A stretch of DNA of 34,581 nt from Streptomyces antioxidans (GTDB taxonomy: Bacteria; Actinomycetota; Actinomycetes; Streptomycetales; Streptomycetaceae). The stretch is taken from contig NZ_LAKD02000151.1 of NCBI RefSeq assembly GCF_000968685.2, positions 1 to 34,581 on the forward strand, given 5' to 3'. Positions 6,710 to 13,660 of the stretch are shown in pieces. The first letter of the stretch is position 1, and every line of letters begins with the position of its first letter. The position numbers and the translations under genes are program-made. Below the pieces are notes generated by a model, which saw only the letters and a list, made by a program, of their open reading frames with translations, was not told the origin of the DNA and made no database searches.

Positions 6710-8083
6710 GTGCGGGTGCGAGGGAGCAGGGCTCGTACGGGCGCCCGTACGCAAGGCCGTACGGAGGGTCGTACGGAGCGGCGTACGGCCTGGCCCCTGC
6801 TGACCCGCCCGCGCCCCCGCCGCCGCCCCTCCACCCGCGTCCGTACGCTCATCGACATCGACGCCGCGGCCGGTGCCGCCGCCGACGCGTCCACCGGGTC
6901 CACCGCGGTGCCCGCCCCGGCCGAGGAGAGCGGTAAGGAGGCCGCGGGGCGCCGATTGGCGCGCTGGGCACCCGCCGTTCTGATCCTCGGCGGCATCGCC
7001 TTCGACCTGGCCTCTCCGTCCAGCTACACCGCCTCGCCGTTCTTCGCCGCCGCCCCTTTGGTCGCCGCGGCGCTCTTACCGCTGCGGCAGACCGTCATCA
7101 TGGCCGTCATCGCCGTCCTCGCCACCTGTCTGCTGGCGGAGTTGCACGGTGTGCAGGACCCGACCCAGGCGGCCACCGAGATCATCACGGTGGCGACCGT
7201 GACCGTGCTTGCGGTGGTGATCAACCGCGTCGTACGCCGCAGCTACCACCGGCTCGCCTCGGCGCGCGGTGTCGCGGAGGCGGCCCAGCGCGCCGTCCTG
7301 CCCGCGCCGCCCGCCCGGCTCGCCGGGCTGGAGATCGCCGCGCGCTACGTACCGGCGGAGAAGTACGCGGCCATCGGCGGTGACCTGTACGCGGTCCAGG
7401 ACACCCCGCACGGCGTACGGCTGACCGTCGGGGACGTGCGCGGCAAGGGTCTTGGGGCCGTGGAGGTCGTGGCGATCCTCCTGGGCTGCTTCCGGGAGGC
7501 GGCGGAGCAGGAGACGACCCTGGAGGCGCTTGTGGGCCGCCTGGAGCGGGCGCTGCAGCGCGAGGGCGCCCGGCGGGCCGACCTGGAGGTGGTCGAGGGG
7601 TTCACGACGGCTGTGGTGGCCGAAATTCCGCGCGGCGACTCCACCCTGCGGCTGATCAACCGCGGCCATCCGGCGCCACTGCTCCTGACGGAGGGCGGCG
7701 CGGTGCGCGCCCTGGAGCCGGAGGCGTCGGCGCTGCCGGTGGGGATGGGGGAGTTGGCGGGCTGGCCGGACCGGGTGATGGAGCTGGGCTTCGCGGAGGG
7801 CGAGACGCTGCTGCTGTTCACGGACGGGGTGACGGAGGCCCAGGACCGCCATGGGGAGTTCTATGACCCCGAGGAGCGGCTGCGCGGCCACCGCTTCGCC
7901 GATCCGCAGGAGCTGCTGGACGCGTTGGTGGCCGATGTCGAGCGCCATACGGGTGGCGAGACGTCGGACGACATGGCCCTGCTGGCGGTCCGCCGAACCC
8001 CGGCCCGCGGCAACGGCCGGGACAACGGCTACGGCCGGGACAACGGCGAGGGGAACGGCGGGGCGGACCCCACTCCGCCGTAG
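6710..8083 (+). CDS. Membrane-anchored PP2C-family (SpoIIE-type) Ser/Thr phosphatase with a TTA codon
   Basis: 457 residues if GTG 6710 is used; the start is uncertain because no clear ribosome site exists. The segment RTLIDIDAAAG (residues ~44-54), which relatives carry near their N-terminus, must be included. Four hydrophobic segments lie at about residues 83-175. A linker with ASARGVAEAAQRAVLP leads to the PP2C/SpoIIE domain, with IGGDLYAV (~222-229), VGDVRGKGLGAVE, NRGHPAPLLL, LLLFTDGVTEA and SDDMALLAV; the Asp residues are the metal ligands. Such proteins dephosphorylate anti-sigma-factor antagonists or Ser/Thr-kinase substrates. Residues after ~435 are a Gly/Asn/Asp tail. Codon 123 (7076-7078) is TTA, so this gene too may depend on bldA. 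The preceding gene has its own terminator. Confidence 0.88.
   Translation: MRVRGSRARTGARTQGRTEGRTERRTAWPLLTRPRPRRRPSTRVRTLIDIDAAAGAAADASTGSTAVPAPAEESGKEAAGRRLARWAPAVLILGGIAFDLASPSSYTASPFFAAAPLVAAALLPLRQTVIMAVIAVLATCLLAELHGVQDPTQAATEIITVATVTVLAVVINRVVRRSYHRLASARGVAEAAQRAVLPAPPARLAGLEIAARYVPAEKYAAIGGDLYAVQDTPHGVRLTVGDVRGKGLGAVEVVAILLGCFREAAEQETTLEALVGRLERALQREGARRADLEVVEGFTTAVVAEIPRGDSTLRLINRGHPAPLLLTEGGAVRALEPEASALPVGMGELAGWPDRVMELGFAEGETLLLFTDGVTEAQDRHGEFYDPEERLRGHRFADPQELLDALVADVERHTGGETSDDMALLAVRRTPARGNGRDNGYGRDNGEGNGGADPTPP
6734..6790 (+). repeat. CGTACG-rich palindromes at the phosphatase N-terminus
   Basis: 6734-6751 is a perfect 18-bp palindrome (CGTACGGGC/GCCCGTACG). 6755-6763 pairs with 6782-6790 (GGCCGTACG/CGTACGGCC). 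Five CGTACG cores occur within about 55 bases. The stretch encodes a repetitive RTxGR-like segment in the chosen frame. It could form strong RNA structure near the translation start. Confidence 0.65.
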
Positions 8084-8339
8084 GCATCCGCACCGCGCAC
8101 GGTGCGTAACCGACCGTGCCCCCTCCGCATAACAATTGACGCACGATCGATCCGTACGCGGTTTTGCCAACTCTTGCCCAGTCCGCCGACTCGCCCCATC
8201 TGTCCCTTCTTGGGCGCTAAGTTCATGCCAAAGGTGCGTGGATTCCTCGGAACAGCTTGGAATCACATCGCGCTCTCTATTAACGTTCGATAACGCAGCG
8301 CGGTCGTCACAACCGCCGCAAGGGCGGCACCGTGCGCCG

Positions 8340-8504
8340 TCGCCGAATCCCATACGCACCGCGGCAGCACCGCACCACCAGCACCACGGCAACACCAGCA
8401 GCACCAAGGGAACCGGGGAACCAACAACCTTGGGGTGAATCGGGTCGAACCTGACCCGTAGGAGACCTTCCTGCTCCGAACCCGTCAGCTAACCCGGTAG
8501 GCGA
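8340..8504 (+). promoter_or_regulatory. Cyclic di-AMP riboswitch (ydaO-yuaA type)
   Basis: The leader carries the hallmark conserved blocks of the ydaO aptamer in order: P1 5' strand TCGCC (8340-8344) directly followed by GAATCC; GGAACCGGGGAACCAA (about 8410-8425); GGGGTGAATC; a hairpin GGGTCGAACCTGACCC; GTAGGAGACCTTCCTGCTCC; GAACCCGTCAGCTAACCCGG; and P1 3' strand GGCGA (8500-8504). The ribosome site of the peptidase gene follows about 10 bases later. In Streptomyces this class precedes cell-wall hydrolase genes, and c-di-AMP binding turns expression off. The variable arm (about 8351-8405) is long and rich in CACCA/CAGCA repeats. Confidence 0.95.
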
Positions 8505-8529
8505 GAGGGAAGGAAAGGAGTGCGCCTCC

Positions 8530-9747
8530 GTGGCGTCCAACAGGTCTGCCCTGGACGAGGCCCCGTTTCGCACACGGGGAGGCGGTTTGGGGACCGCCAC
8601 CGCCTACGGCCCCGGCTTTGACGCCGACGCCGGGATGAGCTCAGGGGACGGCCGTTTCGCCCCCGACGACCCTTATGCGTTCGCCCCCGACGACCGCTTC
8701 GCGGACGAGGGCGCCCCCGAGGGCCCGGGTGCCGGATTCGAGGCCGAGACCTGGGAGGAGTGGAACCCCACCGAGGAGTCCATCGCTCCCGTACGCGGGC
8801 GGCACCGCGTGGCCAAACAGCGGGGGGGAACCATGGCGCGCAGCGGCGCCGTGCTCGGGGTCGGTGTGATCGCGGCGGTCGGTGCGGGCGGTATGGCCAG
8901 TGCCAAGGACCGTCCCGCGCTCCCCATATCCATGCCGGACCTCGGCCACGTCGCCGATGAGGTCAAGGCCAACCTGCCCGCCGCGAAGGACCTGCCCGGC
9001 ATCGGCTCCTGGGCGTCGGACGACAGCGGCGGCGCGCAGACCGCCGCCGCCCCGCTCTCCCAGGCCGGTCTGACCAGCGAGGACCAGCAGCGCGGCACCA
9101 CCGACGCGGGCGAGGCGCTCCGGGCCCGCATCCTCCAGCAGGCCGAGAACCAGCAGAACGCGGCGGACGAGGACAGCCGCACCGCCGCCGCGAAGGCCGC
9201 CGCCGAGGACGCCAGGGCCTCCGCGGACAAGGCCGCGGAGGCGGCCGCCAAGCGGAAGGCGGAGGAGGCGGCGGAGAAGAAGGCCGCCGAGCAGCGGGCG
9301 AAGGAGGCGGCGGAGAAGAAGGCCGCGGCCGAGCGCCAGGCCAGACTCGCCGCCGCGTACAACCTCCCCGTCGGCTCGTACACCCTGACCGCCAGCTTCG
9401 GCCAGGCGGGCGACATGTGGTCGGCCGACCACACCGGCCAGGACTTCGCCGCCCCGACCGGCACCCCGGTCAAGGCGGTGCACGGCGGCACCGTCACCCA
9501 GGCGGGCTGGGCCGGTTCGTACGGCTACCGCATCGTGCTGACCCTGAGCGACGGCACCGAGCTGTGGTTCTGCCACCTGTCCTCGATGGTGGTCACCTCC
9601 GGCAAGGTGTCGACGGGCGATGTCATCGCCCGCGTCGGCGCCACCGGCAATGTGACCGGTCCGCACCTCCACCTCGAGGTCCGGCCGGGCGGCGGCTCGC
9701 CGATCGACCCGATGCCCTGGCTGCGCCAGCACGGGCTGAACCCCTGA
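8530..9747 (+). CDS. M23-family peptidoglycan endopeptidase under riboswitch control
   Basis: 405 residues from GTG 8530, preceded by AAAGGAG. An acidic N-terminal region of ~90 residues precedes a basic stretch and one hydrophobic segment (MARSGAVLGVGVIAAVGAGGMASA, split here as residues ~102-125), so the enzyme is exported or membrane-tethered with a long cytoplasmic part. An Ala/Glu/Lys-rich coiled coil spans about residues 195-275. The C-terminal LytM domain has His301 and Asp305 (HTGQD) and the HLH motif at 379-381, which bind the catalytic zinc, so it should be active. It cuts peptide crossbridges during growth, germination or sporulation. An internal ATG at 8833 after GGGGGGAA would give a protein starting at the signal sequence and cannot be excluded. 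The c-di-AMP riboswitch implies coupling to turgor or second-messenger state. Confidence 0.92.
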   Translation: MASNRSALDEAPFRTRGGGLGTATAYGPGFDADAGMSSGDGRFAPDDPYAFAPDDRFADEGAPEGPGAGFEAETWEEWNPTEESIAPVRGRHRVAKQRGGTMARSGAVLGVGVIAAVGAGGMASAKDRPALPISMPDLGHVADEVKANLPAAKDLPGIGSWASDDSGGAQTAAAPLSQAGLTSEDQQRGTTDAGEALRARILQQAENQQNAADEDSRTAAAKAAAEDARASADKAAEAAAKRKAEEAAEKKAAEQRAKEAAEKKAAAERQARLAAAYNLPVGSYTLTASFGQAGDMWSADHTGQDFAAPTGTPVKAVHGGTVTQAGWAGSYGYRIVLTLSDGTELWFCHLSSMVVTSGKVSTGDVIARVGATGNVTGPHLHLEVRPGGGSPIDPMPWLRQHGLNP

Positions 9748-9751
9748 AACT

Positions 9752-9797
9752 CCGGCGGCCCTGGCGCTCTCTCCCCCCTTGACGCCAGGGCCGCCGG
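9752..9797 (+). terminator. Terminator of the M23 peptidase gene
   Basis: A 15-bp perfect stem (9752-9766 with 9783-9797) around a 16-nt loop begins five bases after the stop codon. Confidence 0.85.
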
Positions 9798-9802
9798 TTA
9801 CT

Positions 9803-9860
9803 TCTAGGCGGTGCCGCCCTTAAGGAACGCATCTAGGCGGTGCAGCCCTTAAGGAACGCA
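9803..9860 (+). repeat. Two tandem 29-nt repeats
   Basis: 9803-9831 and 9832-9860 are identical except for one base (GTGCCGCCC versus GTGCAGCCC). Each contains CTTAAGGAACGCA. Degenerate CGGGAAC/GGCCGGAAC units follow to about 9925. The array lies between the peptidase terminator and the reductase gene. Confidence 0.85.
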
Positions 9861-9952
9861 CGCGGGAACAAGCGGGCCGGACCAAGCGGGAACGGGCAGC
9901 CCGGAACGAGAGGGCCGGAACAACCCGGTCCGGCCGACCGTTGCAAAAATAT

Positions 9953-10897
9953 ATGGCTGACAACATGCACAAGATCGGCGCCCTGTCCGTCTTCCCGCTC
10001 TCCCTCGGTGGGAACGTCTTCGGCTGGACCGCGAACGAGGCCGAGTCCTTCCGGGTGCTCGACGCCTATGTGGAGGCGGGCGGCAACTTCATCGACACCG
10101 CCGATGTCTACTCCGTCTGGGTGCCGGGCAACGAGGGCGGCGAGTCCGAGACCGTCCTCGGCAACTGGTTCGCCTCCCGCGGCAACCGCTCCGACATCGT
10201 CCTCGCCACCAAGGTGGGCGGCGGCTCACCGGAGCCGCGGGGTCTGACCTCGTCCGCCATCAAATCGGGCGTCGAGGAATCCCTCCAGCGGCTGCGCACC
10301 GACTACATCGACCTTTACTACACCCACTACGACGACCCGTCGGTGCCGGTGGAGGAGATCATCAGCACCCTGGACGAGCTGGTCCGGGAGGGCAAGGTCC
10401 GCGAGATCGCCGCGTCCAACATCGGCGCGGACCGCCTGGAGGCCCTGCTGACCTTCTCCACCCGGGAGAACCTGGCCCGCTACGTCGCCCTCCAGCCGCA
10501 CTACAACCTGGTCTCGCGCGACACCTTCGAGGGCGAGCTGTCCGAGGTCGCCGCCCGCCACGACCTGGCGACGATCCCGTACTACTCCCTGGCGTCCGGC
10601 TTCCTCACCGGCAAGTACCGCCCGGGCGTTACCGTCGACAGCCCCCGCTCCACGGGCGCGGCCAAGCACCTGGCGACCGAGCGCGGCCAGAAGGTCCTCG
10701 CCGCCCTGGACGACGTCGCCGCCAACCACCACACCGAGCCCGCCACGGTCGCCCTGGCCTGGCTCCTCGCCCAGCCCACGGTCGTGGCCCCCCTCGCCAG
10801 CGCCAGCTCCGTCGACCAGCTCCCCGCCCTCCTGGCCTCGGTCGACCTCAAGCTGACCCAACCGGAACTGGACCTGCTGACGTCGGCATCGCACTGA
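9953..10897 (+). CDS. Aldo/keto reductase
   Basis: 314 residues from ATG 9953. TTG 9941 and ATG 9965 are alternatives and none has a clear ribosome site; the AT-rich TTGCAAAAATATATGG nearby may mean a short or absent leader. The (alpha/beta)8 AKR pattern is complete: FIDTADVYS gives the catalytic Asp51 and Tyr53, ATKVGGG the Lys87, and YTHYDDP the His125. The C-terminal half has the LQPHYNLVSR and YYSLASGFLTGKYR segments typical of the NADP-binding region in this family. It reduces aldehydes or ketones with NADPH; the substrate cannot be read from sequence. It converges with the nuclease gene at 10965 across a shared terminator. Confidence 0.92.
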   Translation: MADNMHKIGALSVFPLSLGGNVFGWTANEAESFRVLDAYVEAGGNFIDTADVYSVWVPGNEGGESETVLGNWFASRGNRSDIVLATKVGGGSPEPRGLTSSAIKSGVEESLQRLRTDYIDLYYTHYDDPSVPVEEIISTLDELVREGKVREIAASNIGADRLEALLTFSTRENLARYVALQPHYNLVSRDTFEGELSEVAARHDLATIPYYSLASGFLTGKYRPGVTVDSPRSTGAAKHLATERGQKVLAALDDVAANHHTEPATVALAWLLAQPTVVAPLASASSVDQLPALLASVDLKLTQPELDLLTSASH

Positions 10898-10925
10898 CCC
10901 GAAGACGGCGCGAGAGCGAACCGCA

Positions 10926-10955
10926 CGGCGGGCGGGCAACAACTCCCGCCCGCCG
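10926..10955. terminator. Bidirectional terminator between reductase and nuclease genes
   Basis: An 11-bp perfect GC stem (10926-10936 with 10945-10955) with an 8-nt loop CAACAACT lies between the convergent stops at 10897 and 10965. Confidence 0.8.
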
Positions 10956-10964
10956 AAGTTCGGG

Positions 10965-11855
10965 TTACCCGAGCTGGAACCCGGTGCCGTCGGGCCAGAT
11001 CACCCTCGCGCCCGACCCGTTGCAGAGGTCGATCAGGTCTTGTTGTGGGCGTGCGGGCAGCAGTACGGCGAGGGCCGGTGTTGGCGTGATGTAGCGGCGG
11101 TAGTCATAGAGCTGCCCTATGGCCATGCGTACCGCTTCACGGGTCACGCTGCCCTTGGCCTCGACCAAGACCTGGTCGGTGGTGTCGAAAAGGTCGGTGT
11201 AGAGGGCTCTGACCTCTCCGGCCGGGATGATCTTCTTACGTGTGACGGTGTGGCCCTGTTGCTGCAGGTGGTCGCGATAGGCGCTGACCAGCGGTGCCTC
11301 GCGCCGCTCTGCCTCGCGCTCCTGGACCTTTGAGTTGACGAGCATGCGCTCCGTCTGGTGCTTCTCGATCTCGACATCCTCAACGACGTCCTCGTCGCGC
11401 GGAGTGAAGGCGAGGTCTTCACCGAGCTTCACCACGGCACCGGTGGGCTTGATGCGGAACATGATCACGCTACGGGTCTCGCCCTCCGCGTCCGGCGCAT
11501 CCCGGTAGTACCACGGGGTATCCGTGGCCAGCGCGAACTCCCCCATGTAAGCCACGACGCCCCGGGCCACTGAGTCGAACAGATGCAGGGCGCGCCCTTC
11601 CTGCACATGGTGGAGGATGGCCGAGTTCCCCCGGGTCATCGTCTGATCGCCTGTCTGGCCTTCTCCGGTGTAGTGGTAACAGCCGTCCGTTCCCCAGCCG
11701 TCGAAGTAGCCCACCTGATGGCCTCGGCCGGGATTGGAGAACAGGAGCACGTTGGGGCTCTTGCGCGAGGGCGCGATGCCTCCCTGCCGACTGCCGCCGT
11801 AGAGGTCTTGTATCGCCGTACGCTTGCGCTTCTCGCCAGGCGCTATGTCCAACAT
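10965..11855 (-). CDS. Putative modification-dependent restriction endonuclease (SRA-like domain plus PD-(D/E)XK nuclease)
   Basis: 296 residues from ATG 11855; TTG 11873 would add six. The N-terminal ~130 residues contain LYGGSRQGGI, GYFDGWGTDG and HYTGEGQTGDQTMTRGN, followed by AIL.H....GRALHLFD. This order resembles the YTGxGG...DQ..TRGN signature of SRA/YDG (PUA-fold) readers of modified bases. The C-terminal domain has a nuclease core: Asp in DTTDQVLVEAKG, giving D-x(n)-ExK, then a QLYDYRR helix matching the Q-x3-Y seen in Mrr-like PD-(D/E)XK enzymes. This architecture fits a Type IV restriction enzyme that cuts DNA carrying modified bases. No methylase, helicase or partner subunit is adjacent. 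Base composition is visibly lower in GC than in its neighbours, consistent with acquisition by transfer. Promoter-like AT-rich DNA lies at 11895-11920. Confidence 0.7.
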   Translation of the reverse strand: MLDIAPGEKRKRTAIQDLYGGSRQGGIAPSRKSPNVLLFSNPGRGHQVGYFDGWGTDGCYHYTGEGQTGDQTMTRGNSAILHHVQEGRALHLFDSVARGVVAYMGEFALATDTPWYYRDAPDAEGETRSVIMFRIKPTGAVVKLGEDLAFTPRDEDVVEDVEIEKHQTERMLVNSKVQEREAERREAPLVSAYRDHLQQQGHTVTRKKIIPAGEVRALYTDLFDTTDQVLVEAKGSVTREAVRMAIGQLYDYRRYITPTPALAVLLPARPQQDLIDLCNGSGARVIWPDGTGFQLG

Positions 11856-11922
11856 GGGTCCCCGAAGATCCAAGAATCATGGTTGACCCAGAGGTTAGCC
11901 CTATAAGCGTATTAATTTGGGG

Positions 11923-11956
11923 AGGGCCGCCCCCCACGGCATGCCGGGGCGGCCCT
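11923..11956 (-). terminator. Terminator of the L,D-transpeptidase gene
   Basis: An 11-bp perfect stem (AGGGCCGCCCC, 11923-11933, with 11946-11956). On the minus strand it follows the stop at 11989 and leads into AT-rich sequence that also holds the nuclease promoter. Confidence 0.8.
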
Positions 11957-11988
11957 GATGGCGCGAGTGCTCGCCTCGTTGAGCGGGG

Positions 11989-13179
11989 TCAGTGCAGGGC
12001 GCTGAGCTCTTGCCAGGTGGGGTACGGGAGGTTCCAGTCGCCGAAGCCGTTGCCGGTGGAGACGGTGGCGCGGGTGGAACCGGTTATTTGGACGATGTCG
12101 CCTCGGGTGGCGCGGTTGTAGAACCACTTGCCGTCGGCGAGGGACATGCCGACGCAGCCGTGGCTCATATTGGTCTGGCCGAAGTAGCCAAGGCCCTCGT
12201 TCCAGGGGGCGGCATGGGCGTAGGTGCCCGAGGTGGTGAGGTGGACTGCCCAGGGGACGTCCTTGTCGTAGGGGTCGGCTATGCCGACGGATTCGCTGGT
12301 CATGTTGACCATGGGGGCCTTGTCGAGGACGACCATGGTGCCGTTCCAGGTGGGGTAGGAGGGTTGGCCGGCGGATATGGGGATGGTCTTCTGCTTCTGG
12401 CCGTCCTCGTAGACGGTCATCGTGTGCTTCTTGATGTCGACCTTGGAGATCCGGGGCGTGCCGATGGTGAAGGTCGTTGAGACATCGCGGCGGAGATAGC
12501 GGGAGTCGCCGGTGTTCACGCCGCTGAGGCGGGCTCGGAGGGTGACCTTGGCGTCCTTGTGCCAGTACGACTTGGGGCGCCAGTCGACCCGCTCGGTGCC
12601 GGTGAGGGGGTCCTTGACCCAGCCCCAGGAGCCTTCGACCTTCGGGCTCGTGGAGATGGAGAGCTGGCGCTCCACCGCTGCCTTGTCGGTAACGGGGTGG
12701 TCGAAGGCCAGGGAGACCGGCTGGCCCATGCCGACGGTGGCGCCCTTGGACGGGGTGACGGTAACGCCGTTGGTCTGCTGGGCGGCGCGGGTGCGGAAGG
12801 TGGAGTGCTGGACGGCGGTCTTGCCTGCGGCGTTGGTGGCCGTGGCCTCGACGGTGTAGGTCGTGCCCGGGGTCATCGTGCGGTTGGAGCGCCAGCTGGT
12901 CTTGGAGTGGGAGAGGGCGCCGGTCACCGTGACGGCCTGGGAGCCGGCGCCGTCCGGGGTGATGCGGACCTTGGTGAGGGTGCCGTGGGAGGCGGTCACC
13001 TTGACCGGGGCCTCGGGGGCTATCGCCGCCGAGTCGCTGCCCGGGGTGATGGTGATCCGGGCGGGCTTGGCGTCGACCGGGTCCACCGAGGCGGACTTCG
13101 ACGCCGACTGGCATCCCACGAGCAGGGCGACGGCGATGGCGGGCACCGTAAGGGTGCGCAGGGAACGTACGGAGAGCAC
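11989..13179 (-). CDS. L,D-transpeptidase lipoprotein (Ig-like domains plus YkuD domain)
   Basis: 396 residues from GTG 13179, with AAGAGG six bases upstream. The frame is open much further upstream, but the signal sequence fixes this start: VRSLRTLTVPAIAVALLVGC is a lipoprotein signal with Cys23 as the lipidated residue. Two Ig-like domains follow (about 40-125 and 130-240; e.g. VTVTPSKGATVGMGQPVSLAF), as in mycobacterial LdtMt2. The YkuD catalytic domain starts near KVDIKKHTMTVYEDG and holds the active site SHGCVGMS with His340 and Cys342. It forms 3-3 peptidoglycan crosslinks on the outer face of the membrane, giving beta-lactam-tolerant wall. The strand continues from the sigma-factor remnant with no stop between, so a fused product is possible but would bury the signal peptide. 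Confidence 0.93.
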   Translation of the reverse strand: MLSVRSLRTLTVPAIAVALLVGCQSASKSASVDPVDAKPARITITPGSDSAAIAPEAPVKVTASHGTLTKVRITPDGAGSQAVTVTGALSHSKTSWRSNRTMTPGTTYTVEATATNAAGKTAVQHSTFRTRAAQQTNGVTVTPSKGATVGMGQPVSLAFDHPVTDKAAVERQLSISTSPKVEGSWGWVKDPLTGTERVDWRPKSYWHKDAKVTLRARLSGVNTGDSRYLRRDVSTTFTIGTPRISKVDIKKHTMTVYEDGQKQKTIPISAGQPSYPTWNGTMVVLDKAPMVNMTSESVGIADPYDKDVPWAVHLTTSGTYAHAAPWNEGLGYFGQTNMSHGCVGMSLADGKWFYNRATRGDIVQITGSTRATVSTGNGFGDWNLPYPTWQELSALH

Positions 13180-13371
13180 GGCGGACCTCTTGCGGGAGTC
13201 GTGAAGGGTGGTGGTGGGAGGGCAGGAGTGGGTCAGCAACGCCTCTTCACCTCCTCGGGGTTGGCCCGGTACGGGCCCCGGGGAGGCGGTGGCGGCGGGG
13301 TCGAGGCACCACAGCGAGACCGCTACGCAGTAGGCGGAGGGGCCGTCGGTGTGGCCGCCGGATGGGCTGCC

Positions 13372-13590
13372 GACCGGGGCGAGATCAGGGAGATCGGAGG
13401 GCGGGCCATGGCGGAAGTGGGCCCGCATGCGGTTACGGGCGCGGCGCCGGGAGCTGACGGCGGGACGCAGGGCGACGGTGCGCGCCCATGGCGTGCCCGC
13501 GGCCATGAGCCGCTTCGCCGTAGCCGTGTAGAACTGGTCGAAAAACTGGTCGAAATTGGATGGTGTGGTGGAAGGTGATGGTCTTGACAT
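13372..13590 (-). pseudogene. Remnant of an ECF (SigE-type) sigma factor
   Basis: From ATG 13590 (preceded by GGGGGATTC) the frame reads SNFDQFFDQFYTATAKRL, like the start of Streptomyces SigE-family sigma factors. It then jumps to PWARTVALRPAVSS and RRARNRMRAHFRHGPP, which resemble the segment after region 2.4. Most of region 2 and all of region 4, including the sigma-4 helix-turn-helix, are missing; an intact member is about 170 residues and only ~73 codons remain. The frame stays open through 13180 into the L,D-transpeptidase. An internal deletion plus 3' loss explains this best. FDQF is itself duplicated. Confidence 0.6.
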
Positions 13591-13631
13591 GAATCCCCCG
13601 CGCCCCCGCATGCTCCCCGCTTCTATGTAGG

Positions 13632-13660
13632 AACACGTCTGAAAGGGGCGGGAGGTTACA
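13632..13660 (-). promoter_or_regulatory. Possible ECF-type promoter of the sigma remnant
   Basis: On the minus strand TGTAAC (13660-13655) is followed after 17 bases by CGTGTT (13637-13632), a layout reminiscent of ECF -35 (AAC) and -10 (CGT) elements. It lies about 45 bases upstream of the remnant's ATG and overlaps the 3' end of the PrsW gene. It may be a relic autoregulated promoter that now drives the L,D-transpeptidase. Confidence 0.35.
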
